64,000 nucleotides of DNA from Hohaiivirga grylli (GTDB lineage: Bacteria; Pseudomonadota; Alphaproteobacteria; Rhizobiales; Beijerinckiaceae): NCBI RefSeq assembly GCF_039655745.1, contig NZ_JBBYXI010000004.1, positions 149,633 through 213,632 of the forward strand. Direction: 5' to 3'. Each line of letters starts with the position of its first letter. Within the stretch, counting starts at the first letter, position 1. Made by a program: the position numbers and the translations under genes. Below, in pieces: positions 9,429 through 18,269 of this stretch. The notes beneath the pieces are model-generated. The model saw nothing but the letters and a program-made list of their open reading frames with translations. It was not told where the DNA came from and did no database searches.

Positions 9429-10232
9429 TTATATGTAGTTCTTCACGACACGGGCAAAGGTCAAGATATCAACTGCACTTGCCCCCGTGTGAAGTAGCAC
9501 ATTTGCCGCACTGTCGGCCGTTGCTCCGCTCGTTAAAACGTCATCAACTAATAAGATACGGGCGCCTTTAATCATAGGGGCTTCTTTCTGCGCTACTGCA
9601 AAAGCCCTTTTAAGGTTTTTGCGTCGCTGGGCCTTATTGAGAAAGCTTTGCGCTTGAGTTGGGCGAATACGTCTGAGAGCAGAGGCTGAACTTTGGCAGC
9701 CACTTATCTGGGAAATAGTATTCGCGAGAATAACGGCCTGATTATAATGGCGATGAAACAGACGTCTCCTGTGCATGGGGATTGGGATGATCAGGTCGCA
9801 CTGATCAATCAACTCCCGCCCGGCTGTATGCATCATTCTGCCCATGATTTTTGCATATTCAGGTTTGTCACCATACTTCAGTGCATAGACCAGATGACGG
9901 GCTAATCCCTCATAACGACAGGCTGAGCGTGCTCTCCCATAAACAGGTGGTTCTGCCATCGCTCTTGGAGAGATAATTGGCCCATCTGCGGATTCCGTTA
10001 TGGGAATGCCCAGCCGTTCACAATAAGGCTGTTCGATCAGCTCAAGTTGCCCCCAGCATTTCGGACAGAGGGCATCTGGCTGTTCTGTGGGAAGGCGACA
10101 GTTAAGACATGCTGGCGGGTAGAGAAAATCGGTAAAGTGCCGAAAGCATCTGGTTAGGAAACGGTATGGCTTCCCTGATAAAAAATGCTTGGCTGTTGAC
10201 GAACCAACAGATGGTCTGATCTTTGATTGCAT
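9429..10232 (-). CDS. ComF family protein (phosphoribosyltransferase fold)
   Basis: The 267-aa protein has a zinc-finger-like cluster (C42, C45, C56, C59) and a type I PRTase domain with the PRPP loop ILLVDDVLTSGAT near 224-236. ComF proteins help single-stranded DNA uptake during competence in several bacteria, but alphaproteobacterial members are found without a competence system and their role is unclear. No other com gene is in the window. It begins the grxC-nitrilase-DUF1178 run. Confidence 0.92.
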   Translation of the reverse strand: MQSKIRPSVGSSTAKHFLSGKPYRFLTRCFRHFTDFLYPPACLNCRLPTEQPDALCPKCWGQLELIEQPYCERLGIPITESADGPIISPRAMAEPPVYGRARSACRYEGLARHLVYALKYGDKPEYAKIMGRMMHTAGRELIDQCDLIIPIPMHRRRLFHRHYNQAVILANTISQISGCQSSASALRRIRPTQAQSFLNKAQRRKNLKRAFAVAQKEAPMIKGARILLVDDVLTSGATADSAANVLLHTGASAVDILTFARVVKNYI

Positions 10233-10295
10233 GGTTGCCTCAACAGATATTCCTCATATCTGGAGAGCGCAGGCAACCATGCAAAAAGTTGAAAT

Positions 10296-11531
10296 TTATT
10301 CGTAAGATTTAATGAGGCGGGCAAGGCGCATAATGCCCTGATCAATCTCTTCATCACTGGCCAGAGAGTAGCTCAGGCGCATTGTATTGGCTCCGCTACC
10401 ATCCGCAAAGAATGCCTTTCCTGGAACAAAGGCTACACGCTCTGTTTCAAGAGATTTGGCAAGAAGTTCTTTAGAATCAAGACCTTCTTTAACCGTCAGC
10501 CAGATAAACATACCACCTTCCGGTTTTGTCCATGATGCGCTGGCTGGCATATACTTCTCAAGAGCAGCAAGCATTTGATCACGGCGGTGGTGGTAGGCTT
10601 TACGAATTTTATCGACCTGTTTGTCAAAGATATTGCTGACAACCTGATACATAACCATCTGGTTGATTGTAGGCGTGTGGAGGTCGGCTGCCTGTTTGAT
10701 CAGGACAAGCTTGCGGATGACTTCCTTAGGCCCACAGATCCAGCCAAGTCGAAGGCCGGGGGTAACTGTTTTCGAGAAGCTGCCACTGTAGAGTGTGCGG
10801 ATTTTCTCAATGTCACCACCATTGCGCTCAAGGTCGAGAGAAATAATTGGTGGAACATGTTCGCCGCTATAGCGTAGACCTTGATAAGCAGAATCCTCCA
10901 GAACAACGATATCCAGTTCATCAGCCAGAGCGAGAAGTTTCATTCGGGCTTCTCTGGAAATTGTATCTCCTGTTGGATTCGCAAAATCTGGTGTCAGATA
11001 AGCGAATTTTGGCCTTCCACCAGCCTTGGCTGCTTCATCTTTGTATGACTGCGGCGTCCTGTTGCCACTTTCAGGTGAAATGAAATCATAGTGTGCTTCA
11101 TAGGCATTGAAAGCCTGAAGAGCGCCAAGATAAGCCGGGCGTGTAACAAGAGCCGTGTCATTAGGTGACAGGAAAAGCTTGCCACAATAGTCCAGAGCCT
11201 GCTGTGAGCCTGAGACAATCATGATGTTGTCAGGTGTGCATTTGACACCAATTTTTGACATATAGTCTGTCAACCAATGACGCAGGGGCTCATACCCTTC
11301 ACTGGTTGAATACTGAAGCGCAGCGTTAGCATTTTTTGATAGAACATCAGAATAAGCATTACGCATGTCTTCTGCAGCAAACAGATGAGGGTCAGGAATA
11401 CCCCCGGCAAAGGAAATAATGTCAGGTTGATCCAGAAGCTTTAAAAGCTCACGAATCTCGGATGCCTGCATCCGGCTTGAGCGGGTGGCGTAACGATTAT
11501 CCCAGTTGCTTTCGTCCTGTGCTTCGGACAT
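10296..11531 (-). CDS. PLP-dependent aminotransferase, class I (2-aminoadipate aminotransferase-like)
   Basis: The 411-aa fold-type I aminotransferase carries the Schiff-base lysine K254 in SGSFSKTVTPGLRLGW, a DFANPTGD substrate/PLP segment near 182-189 and an N-terminal SFAGGIPDP motif. This last motif is typical of the LysN/MocR-associated branch acting on 2-aminoadipate, aromatic or branched amino acids. There is no DNA-binding domain. The substrate cannot be told from sequence. It lies 63 bp upstream of comF and could be co-transcribed with it. Confidence 0.88.
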   Translation of the reverse strand: MSEAQDESNWDNRYATRSSRMQASEIRELLKLLDQPDIISFAGGIPDPHLFAAEDMRNAYSDVLSKNANAALQYSTSEGYEPLRHWLTDYMSKIGVKCTPDNIMIVSGSQQALDYCGKLFLSPNDTALVTRPAYLGALQAFNAYEAHYDFISPESGNRTPQSYKDEAAKAGGRPKFAYLTPDFANPTGDTISREARMKLLALADELDIVVLEDSAYQGLRYSGEHVPPIISLDLERNGGDIEKIRTLYSGSFSKTVTPGLRLGWICGPKEVIRKLVLIKQAADLHTPTINQMVMYQVVSNIFDKQVDKIRKAYHHRRDQMLAALEKYMPASASWTKPEGGMFIWLTVKEGLDSKELLAKSLETERVAFVPGKAFFADGSGANTMRLSYSLASDEEIDQGIMRLARLIKSYE

Positions 11532-11737
11532 GGCTTACTCTCCAAAACGTACTCTATGATCCGGTAAGGCCGGAATGTTGTTGGCCTATGGTGTAGCCAT
11601 TTTTAAATAAATATGTCAACAATTATGACCTATTTGTACTAAATAAAAAAATAATAGCGCTTTGTCGTTATAAAAATTCGCGTATGGGTATGATGATTTT
11701 CGTTGGTTTTATGGCATTTCAGGGGTAAAACGGATTT

Positions 11738-12610
11738 ATGAACACCCTGCCCCTGTTTGACCGCAGCCTTATGCGGAAACGTTATCTTCGTGCCATTGCC
11801 AATGGGTATGAGCGCTTTTTGCTGGATTATGCCATTGCTGATCTTGGTGAACGACTGAGTGTTATTACACGCCGCTTCAAAAATGCAGCTGATGTGGGAA
11901 CGGTTCTGCCAGAGGCTGGCCGGTTTCTGAAAGAAGCGGGTATTGTTGAGGAACTGGTTCATCTGACACCGGTCGCTTCAGAAACCTCCGTCGGTATTAA
12001 ACAGATTGAAGGTGATGAGGAGGCATTGCCTTTCGGTGCGCAGGAATTTGATCTGGTAATCTCTTTACTCGCGCTACAGAGTGCTAACGATTTGCCGGGC
12101 GCCCTCATTCAGATATCTCGTAGTCTGGTACCTGATGGCCTGTTTCTGGGGTGCATGTTGGGCGGGAATACGCTGACGGAATTGCGGCAGGTTCTGATGC
12201 AGGCGGAAGCTGAGATAGAAGGGGGCATCAGCCCTAGGGTGGCTCCGTTCGTTGAAATTCGTGATGCTGGTGCACTGATGCAGCGTGCCGGGTTTGCATT
12301 GCCGGTCGTTGATTGTGAACCTCTGACTGTGCGTTACAGCTCAATGTTCAATCTCATGCATGATCTGCGTGCGATGGGACTGACAAACATTATGACGGAG
12401 CGCCGTAAGGTTCCGTTTAAACGTCAGACCCTGATGCGTGCAGCAGAGCTCTATGCTGAACAGTTTGCCGATCCTGACGGGCGCCTCAGAGCGACATTCG
12501 ATCTGGTCTGGCTCCTTGGTTGGGCGCCGCATGAAAGTCAGCAGAAGCCCATGCGGCCGGGAAGTGCCAAGATGCGACTGGCTGATGCATTGAAGGTCAA
12601 GGATGTTTAA
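11738..12610 (+). CDS. SAM-dependent methyltransferase-like protein (NDUFAF5/BioC-like)
   Basis: The 290-aa protein begins LFDRSLMRKRYLRAIANG, the usual opening of alphaproteobacterial homologues of the mitochondrial complex I assembly factor NDUFAF5. The SAM-binding region is divergent: motif I is DVGTVLPEAG rather than a clear GxGxG, while the later LDLVISLLALQSANDLPGAL-like segment is well kept. NDUFAF5 is an arginine hydroxylase of a complex I subunit, so methyl transfer should not be assumed. It is divergent from the aminotransferase/comF side, a conserved arrangement. Confidence 0.85.
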   Translation: MNTLPLFDRSLMRKRYLRAIANGYERFLLDYAIADLGERLSVITRRFKNAADVGTVLPEAGRFLKEAGIVEELVHLTPVASETSVGIKQIEGDEEALPFGAQEFDLVISLLALQSANDLPGALIQISRSLVPDGLFLGCMLGGNTLTELRQVLMQAEAEIEGGISPRVAPFVEIRDAGALMQRAGFALPVVDCEPLTVRYSSMFNLMHDLRAMGLTNIMTERRKVPFKRQTLMRAAELYAEQFADPDGRLRATFDLVWLLGWAPHESQQKPMRPGSAKMRLADALKVKDV

Positions 12611-12626
12611 AGCATTTATATTTTTA

Positions 12627-12651
12627 AAGCCCGCTTTTGAGAAGCGGGCTT
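12627..12651. terminator. Intergenic hairpin between the NDUFAF5-like gene and glcB
   Basis: AAGCCCGCTT (12627-12636) and AAGCGGGCTT (12642-12651) form a perfect 10-bp stem with a 5-base loop between two convergent genes. A strong U-run is lacking on either side, but position and stem strength favour a bidirectional terminator. Confidence 0.7.
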
Positions 12652-12665
12652 GACTGTGATAGGTG

Positions 12666-14831
12666 TTATTTTTCAAGAAATCTTAGTCTGCTGGCATGTA
12701 GAATTGGTTCGGTATAACCAGAGGATTGAACAGTTCCTTCTATCGCCAGGTCCAGAGCGGCTTTGAAAGCAACAGAACGGTCGGGATTATCAGACATCCG
12801 GATATAAAGCGGGTCTCCGGCATTCTGCTCATCAACTGTCCGGGCCATGTGGGTAAAGCTTGCTAAAACCTGTTCTTGACTTACTAATCCATGCCGTAAC
12901 CAGTTGGCGATAGCCTGTGAGGAAATACGGCAGGTTGCCCGGTCTTCCATCAATGCGACGTTGTTAATATCCAGAACCTTTGAGCAGCCGATGCCCTGAT
13001 CAACCCAACGGACAACGTAACCGAGAATACCTTGAGCATTGTTATCAAGTTCGCGTTGGATTTGCTCGGCAGAGAGGGACTGTGGGTCAAGCACCGGCAT
13101 CGAGAAGAGATATTCCAGTGAAGCGGTTGGTTCGCTCAGACGTGCTCTCTGAACGGCATGAACATCTACTTCATGATAATGCAGAGCGTGGAGTGTGGCT
13201 GCTGTTGGCGATGGCACCCAGGCACAATTTGCACCTGCTTTTGGGTGGCCGATCTTCTGTGTCAGCATATCGGCCATGTCATCAGGTTTTGCCCACATGC
13301 CTTTACCGATCTGAGCTTTGCCGGAGAGGCCACAGCTTAACCCGATTGTGACATTGCGGTTCTCATAAGCTAGTAGCCAGCGTTCTGACTTGATCTGATC
13401 TTTTGGTAAGACCGGGCCAGCTTCCATGGAGGTATGGATTTCGTCACCTGTCCGATCGAGAAAGCCAGTGTTGATAAAGAAAATTCTTTCACGAGCTGCG
13501 AATATACAGGCTTTGAGATTGGCAGATGTTCGGCGTTCCTCGTCCATAACACCAATCTTGATGGTGTTTTTCGGCAGGCCGAGGAAATTCTCGACATCCG
13601 TGAAGACCTGACAGGCAAATGCGACCTCCCTTGATCCATGCATTTTGGGCTTGACGATATAGATTGCGCCGGTTTGTGAATTAGTTTTGAGCTTGAGATC
13701 GTGCATGGCGCAAAGCGTTGTTACCGCTGCATCCATTATACCTTCGCCAATCGGATCATTATTTTTATCTAGAATAGCATCACTCATCATCAGATGTCCG
13801 ACATTGCGAACCAGCTGGAGAGAGCGGCTGCGGATTTTCAGTGGTTGTCCGTCACGGCCGGTATAGCTGCGCTCAGGGTTGAGGCGGCGCGTCGTCTGCT
13901 TGCCATTCTTTTCAAAAGTATCTTCAAGGTCTCCACGCATCAGGCCAAGCCAGTTGCTGTAAATGTGAACCTTATCTGCTGCATTGACGGCCGCAACAGA
14001 ATCCTCACAATCCTGAATGGCAGAGAGCGCACTTTCAATCGTGACATCAGCAACATGTGCTGGATGTAATTTGCCGATCATATCTGCGGAATTAATCAAC
14101 AGTTCTGCAAATAATCCATGATGCCTGAGAAGGATGTGAAGGCCCTTATTGCTTTCAGAAAAGCCATGGAAGGCATCCGGATTATTTAATTGTACTTCGC
14201 CACTTGCTGTTTGAAGTATCAGCTGGGCACCATCCCCATTTTGGCTGATGCTGTAACCGATGACATCATTATGCGATGCGCCATTAATAGGAAAAGCCTG
14301 ATCCAGAAATGCAGCTGCGCGTTCAAAAACAGCCTTACCTCTTATCGCATTGTAGGTTTTCCCCGGAGCCAGTTCTCCCTGACGGGAGATGGCATCAGTC
14401 CCGTAAAGTGCATCATACAGACTACCCCAGCGGGCATTGGCTGCGTTGAGTGCGTAACGGGCATTGGAAACGGGAACCACAAGTTGAGGGCCGCAAAGAT
14501 GTGTAATCTCGGGGTCAAGGTTCTCAGTTGAAATCTGGAAGCTGGCTGGCTCATCCTCAAGATAACCGATCTCTTTCAGAAAGCTGATGTAGTTCTCCAT
14601 TTGAGATGTGGCTGGGCCATGTTTGGGGTGCCAGTCATCAATCTGCTTTTGAAGCTCTGCTCTGATGTTCAGTAATGCCCGGTTCTCCGGCATATGGGTT
14701 TCAACCAGGGATGTCAGTCCCTGCCAGAAGCTTTCAGCTGTGACATCAAGACCTGATAATGCCTTGTGCTCGATAAAATCGGCAAGCTCGGCAGCAACTT
14801 TCAATCCGGCACGATTAACGTAGGTGCTCAT
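12666..14831 (-). CDS. glcB: Malate synthase G
   Basis: Malate synthase condenses glyoxylate with acetyl-CoA to malate. The 721-aa length is diagnostic of isoform G. Recognisable pieces are IVKPKMHGSREVAF near 400, which holds the catalytic arginine region, MDEERRTSANLKA soon after, and an ACAWVPSPTAATLHALHYH-like stretch late in the chain (here NCAWVPSP...). It follows aceA by 65 bp on the same strand, with a hairpin between them, and together they form the glyoxylate shunt. Confidence 0.97.
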   Translation of the reverse strand: MSTYVNRAGLKVAAELADFIEHKALSGLDVTAESFWQGLTSLVETHMPENRALLNIRAELQKQIDDWHPKHGPATSQMENYISFLKEIGYLEDEPASFQISTENLDPEITHLCGPQLVVPVSNARYALNAANARWGSLYDALYGTDAISRQGELAPGKTYNAIRGKAVFERAAAFLDQAFPINGASHNDVIGYSISQNGDGAQLILQTASGEVQLNNPDAFHGFSESNKGLHILLRHHGLFAELLINSADMIGKLHPAHVADVTIESALSAIQDCEDSVAAVNAADKVHIYSNWLGLMRGDLEDTFEKNGKQTTRRLNPERSYTGRDGQPLKIRSRSLQLVRNVGHLMMSDAILDKNNDPIGEGIMDAAVTTLCAMHDLKLKTNSQTGAIYIVKPKMHGSREVAFACQVFTDVENFLGLPKNTIKIGVMDEERRTSANLKACIFAARERIFFINTGFLDRTGDEIHTSMEAGPVLPKDQIKSERWLLAYENRNVTIGLSCGLSGKAQIGKGMWAKPDDMADMLTQKIGHPKAGANCAWVPSPTAATLHALHYHEVDVHAVQRARLSEPTASLEYLFSMPVLDPQSLSAEQIQRELDNNAQGILGYVVRWVDQGIGCSKVLDINNVALMEDRATCRISSQAIANWLRHGLVSQEQVLASFTHMARTVDEQNAGDPLYIRMSDNPDRSVAFKAALDLAIEGTVQSSGYTEPILHASRLRFLEK

Positions 14832-14860
14832 CTGATATCCCTTTTAAAAATCACAAGGGG

Positions 14861-14884
14861 AGGGCGGAGTAGCAACTCCGCCCT
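14861..14884 (-). terminator. Hairpin between aceA and glcB
   Basis: AGGGCGGAGT (14861-14870) and ACTCCGCCCT (14875-14884) form a perfect 10-bp stem with a 4-base loop, 12 bases past the aceA stop. On the minus strand a T-rich stretch follows after about 10 bases. It may be a partial terminator lowering glcB relative to aceA, or a 3' stabiliser. Confidence 0.65.
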
Positions 14885-14896
14885 GAAGATATCTGG

Positions 14897-16195
14897 TTAG
14901 TGAAACTGTGCAGTTTCAGTTGAGCCAGACATGGCCGTTGTTGCACTTTGTCCCCGTGAGACGGCGGTGGCAACTGCATCAAAGTATGAGGTGCCGACTT
15001 CACGCTGATGGCGCATGGCAGAGAAACCGTCCTTCTCTGCTGCAAATTCTGCCTGCTGAAGCTCAGAATAAGCTGCCATGCCGCGTTCCTTGTAACGACG
15101 GGCAAGATTGAAGGTAGTGTACGAAAGGTTATGGAAGCCTGCCAATGTAATGAACTGGTATTTATAACCCATTGCACCCAGCTCGCGCTGGAAGGCTGCC
15201 ATTTCCGAATCGCCCATATGACGGGCCCAGTTGAACGATGGCGAACAATTGTAAGCCAGCAGCTGGTCCGGATATTCCTTACGGATGGCTTCAGCAAAAC
15301 GCTTGGCATCTTCAAGGCTGGGTGTTGATGTTTCACACCAGATCAGGTCAGCATAAGGTGCATAGGCCAACCCACGGGCAATTGCTGCTTCAAAGCCGCC
15401 CTTGAGACGATAGAAACCTTCTTCAGTGCGCTCACCCGTGATGAATGGTGCATCATATTCATCGACATCAGAGGTGATGAGCTGTGCCGCTTCGGCGTCT
15501 GTCCGGGCCATGATAAGTGTCGGGACACCCATGACGTCTGCTGCCAGACGAGCCGCATTCAGAGAACGGATAAAGGTACGGGTGGGAACAAGGACCTTAC
15601 CACCAAGGTGGCCGCATTTCTTTTCACTGGCCAGCTGGTCTTCAAAGTGGACAGCAGCAGCACCTGCTTCGATCATGGATTTCATCAGCTCGAAGACATT
15701 AAGCGCGCCACCAAAGCCGGCTTCCGCATCCGCAATAATCGGAACGTAATAATTAACGTCCGTATCGGATTTGCCGTCAAAACGTTCCATGGTCTGAATC
15801 TGATCAGCACGTTGCAGTGCTTTATTGATGCGCTTGACGATGGCCGGAACAGAATCAGCCGGATAGAGACTTTGGTCAGGGTACATATTGCCGGATGTAT
15901 TGGCATCAGCTGCAACCTGCCAGCCTGAAAGATAGATGGCTTTCAGGCCTGCCTTGACCTGCTGAACAGCCTGATTACCTGTGAAGGTGCCGAGCGTTGG
16001 AACGTAGTCTTCCGAGTGCAGAAGTTCCCATAAACGCTTGGCTCCATTCTCAGCCAGTGTGTTGCGAATTGGGAGAGAGCCGGAAAGTCTGAGAACGTCA
16101 TCATAAGAATAATCACGCTTGATATTCTTCCAGCGGTCAGCTGCCCATTCAGGGGTTGGGAAATCTGTTTTGTGATAAGGATTAATCTTGTCCAT
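14897..16195 (-). CDS. aceA: Isocitrate lyase
   Basis: Isocitrate lyase splits isocitrate into succinate and glyoxylate. The catalytic signature EKKCGHLGGKVLVPT is present around residue 190, and ADAEAGFGGALNVFELMK provides the metal-site loop before it. I start at the ATG at 16195, preceded by AGGAG at 8 bases, giving 432 aa; a longer frame adds seven residues without support. The gene is followed by glcB and preceded by a small unknown gene. Expression is likely governed by the ScfR/RamB-type regulator at 16.8 kb. Confidence 0.97.
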   Translation of the reverse strand: MDKINPYHKTDFPTPEWAADRWKNIKRDYSYDDVLRLSGSLPIRNTLAENGAKRLWELLHSEDYVPTLGTFTGNQAVQQVKAGLKAIYLSGWQVAADANTSGNMYPDQSLYPADSVPAIVKRINKALQRADQIQTMERFDGKSDTDVNYYVPIIADAEAGFGGALNVFELMKSMIEAGAAAVHFEDQLASEKKCGHLGGKVLVPTRTFIRSLNAARLAADVMGVPTLIMARTDAEAAQLITSDVDEYDAPFITGERTEEGFYRLKGGFEAAIARGLAYAPYADLIWCETSTPSLEDAKRFAEAIRKEYPDQLLAYNCSPSFNWARHMGDSEMAAFQRELGAMGYKYQFITLAGFHNLSYTTFNLARRYKERGMAAYSELQQAEFAAEKDGFSAMRHQREVGTSYFDAVATAVSRGQSATTAMSGSTETAQFH

Positions 16196-16310
16196 CTGTC
16201 GTTCTCCTGATGTCATTATGTTGGTTTTAGGGTGAGTTTAGGCGTTCCCTTGCCCGCACCAGCTTGCAAGAGTTGCTTTGTTAAAATTGGTCGTGGTTAT
16301 TATCTTAAAG

Positions 16311-16338
16311 GGCTAAGAGAAGAGGACTTCTCTTAGCC
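16311..16338 (-). terminator. 12-bp stem hairpin upstream of aceA
   Basis: GGCTAAGAGAAG (16311-16322) pairs perfectly with CTTCTCTTAGCC (16327-16338) around a 4-base loop. It lies 15 bases past the stop of the 87-aa gene and about 115 bases before aceA. UUU follows on the minus strand. It is probably a terminator or attenuator separating the small gene from aceA. Confidence 0.65.
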
Positions 16339-16353
16339 TCAAAATTGTACAGG

Positions 16354-16617
16354 TTAAGCCTGTAAGCGTCGGGCAAAAGTAGCAGCGACCATTGGTGTTC
16401 CATTAAACAGGGCTTCGGCCTCACTATTATTGCCTGCAACCGTAAAACTGTGACGTCCAGCACGATGAACAATAGTATAGTGTTTCTCGGCAAGACCCTG
16501 TGTTCGGAAGCTCTCCATTACCTCTGCAAGGGTAGGTGCAATAATCGTAATGAACTCATCAGGTTGGCTGGTTTCCAACCGTTGTGAACCGTGTGTCTGA
16601 TCGCTCAAATTGCTCAT
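16354..16617 (-). CDS. Small conserved-looking protein of the glyoxylate locus, unknown function
   Basis: An 87-aa soluble protein I do not recognise. The open frame extends further upstream, but the ATG at 16617 has a perfect AGGAGG six bases ahead, so the short form is preferred. The second half (EFITIIAPTLAEVMESFRTQGLAEKHYTIV) reads like a compact alpha/beta domain with a hydrophobic strand, then a helix, and ends ATFARRLQA. There is no signal peptide or cysteine. It lies between the divergent regulator and aceA, so a role in or around acetate/fatty acid use is inferred from position only. Confidence 0.75.
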   Translation of the reverse strand: MSNLSDQTHGSQRLETSQPDEFITIIAPTLAEVMESFRTQGLAEKHYTIVHRAGRHSFTVAGNNSEAEALFNGTPMVAATFARRLQA

Positions 16618-16785
16618 GGCCGTCCTCCTGGAACCCGGAACGTTCATTGCCGTTCTCGTTAAGTAAATAATTGACAACTTCGGGTGAAATGACAAGATAA
16701 ATAATGAAATCAGCAAGTTAAGCTGTAAAAAGTTGAAAAGAAAAAGCACAGTTTTTGTAAATTGTGTAAAAGGAAGGAATGACAG

Positions 16786-18186
16786 ATGGCACACGCCGAA
16801 TTGCAAATCGGTGGGCGCATCAAGCGGTTAAGACACCAGAAGGGTCTGAGCCAGACCCAACTTGCCGTGGCGCTTGATATCTCCACCAGCTATCTCAACC
16901 TGATTGAACATAACCGTCGCCGTATTACGGTACCTTTGCTTTTCAGGATTGCAGGGCATTTTGGCGTTGAGCCGGGTGAGCTGGCCGAGAATGATGATGG
17001 GCAGCTGACCGGAGATCTCATGGAGCTCTTTGGGGATGACCTGTTTGCTGACAGTGATCTCACCAATCAGGATATCCGCGATCTTGTGCAGTCTCATCCG
17101 GCTGTCGGGCGGGCCGTTCTGAAGCTCTTTGATCGTGTAAAAGAATTACAAAGGCCGGAGGCTGCTAGAGATGTGGCTACCTCCGGGTATAACCTTATGC
17201 CGGAGGCGGTTTCTGATTTTTTACAGGAAAATGCCAACTACTTTCCGACGCTGGAAGCCGCCGCAGAACGCGTGCGGCAGGAAATTGACAATGTGTCTGA
17301 AGATTTCGAACAGGGGTTAAAGGACTACCTGTTCAATGTATTTGGTACGGAAGTCCGACAGATGTCTTTACCGAGAGGCGTTGTTTTACGTCTTGAAGAT
17401 CATGGTCGCATCTTAGCGCTTTCCGATATTCTCGAGCCCCGTTCAGCGTTGTTCAGTATGGCCCAGCATCTGGCGCGGCTGATTGCCGAGCATGAGATAA
17501 CGGCGTTGATTGAGCAGAGTACATTACCGCAGCCTGATTCCGTCGGGCTTGTCCGCTCAGTCCTCTCATCCTATACGGCAGCTGCGCTGATCATGCCTTA
17601 TGGTCCGTTCTTTAATGCCTGCCGGGATAGTCGGTATGATATTGAGCGCATCGGTCGTCGTTTTCGTGCAACCTTTGAGCAGGTCTGCCACCGCATGACG
17701 ACTTTGCAGCGACCCGGTATGAGTGGTATTCCCCTTCATCTGGTCCGAACTGATATTGCCGGGAATATTTCCAAACGTTTTTCACTTTCCGGAATTCATA
17801 TCCCTCGGCACACCGGTGCCTGCCCACGGTGGAATATCTACGCTGCGTTTCTGAATCCCGGGCAGATCAATATTCAGCTAAGCCAGATGCCTGATGGGCG
17901 GCGTTACTTCTGTATCGCTAAAGCCGTCATTAAGGGCGGGCATAGCTATAATGCGCCACGCCGCTATCTTTCCATCGGGCTTGGCTGCTCAATTACCCAT
18001 GCCAGCCAGATGATTTATGCCGATGGAATTGACCTGAATGCGCCAGCAGGGGCTGTCCCGATCGGTGTTGGTTGCCGTATCTGTCCGCGGCATGAGTGCG
18101 GGCAGCGTGCACATCCCCCTGCCGATCACCGCTTCCCCGTCGATGGAACCCAGCGCATGGAGAACCTTTATATGGGGAATGGCTGA
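16786..18186 (+). CDS. Short-chain fatty acyl transcriptional regulator (ScfR/RamB-type)
   Basis: The 466-aa regulator begins with a Cro/C1 helix-turn-helix (about 9-65, SQTQLAVALDISTSYLNLIE). A central region matches the IrrE/M78-like domain of this family but lacks an HExxH zinc motif (MAQHLARL stands there), so peptidase activity is unlikely. The C-terminal domain is cysteine-rich (CPRWN; GCRICPRHECGQRAHPP), as in ScfR/RamB proteins, which control aceA/aceB in response to acyl-CoA or carbon source. AGGAAGG lies 8 bases before the ATG. Its position divergent from aceA supports that target. Confidence 0.93.
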   Translation: MAHAELQIGGRIKRLRHQKGLSQTQLAVALDISTSYLNLIEHNRRRITVPLLFRIAGHFGVEPGELAENDDGQLTGDLMELFGDDLFADSDLTNQDIRDLVQSHPAVGRAVLKLFDRVKELQRPEAARDVATSGYNLMPEAVSDFLQENANYFPTLEAAAERVRQEIDNVSEDFEQGLKDYLFNVFGTEVRQMSLPRGVVLRLEDHGRILALSDILEPRSALFSMAQHLARLIAEHEITALIEQSTLPQPDSVGLVRSVLSSYTAAALIMPYGPFFNACRDSRYDIERIGRRFRATFEQVCHRMTTLQRPGMSGIPLHLVRTDIAGNISKRFSLSGIHIPRHTGACPRWNIYAAFLNPGQINIQLSQMPDGRRYFCIAKAVIKGGHSYNAPRRYLSIGLGCSITHASQMIYADGIDLNAPAGAVPIGVGCRICPRHECGQRAHPPADHRFPVDGTQRMENLYMGNG

Positions 18187-18269
18187 TCCTGTGCTTAAGT
18201 CCTGCAATATGGCTGGCGCATAGTATCTTTGAGGAATAAGACAGCTGACAGATATTCTGGAGACTGATC

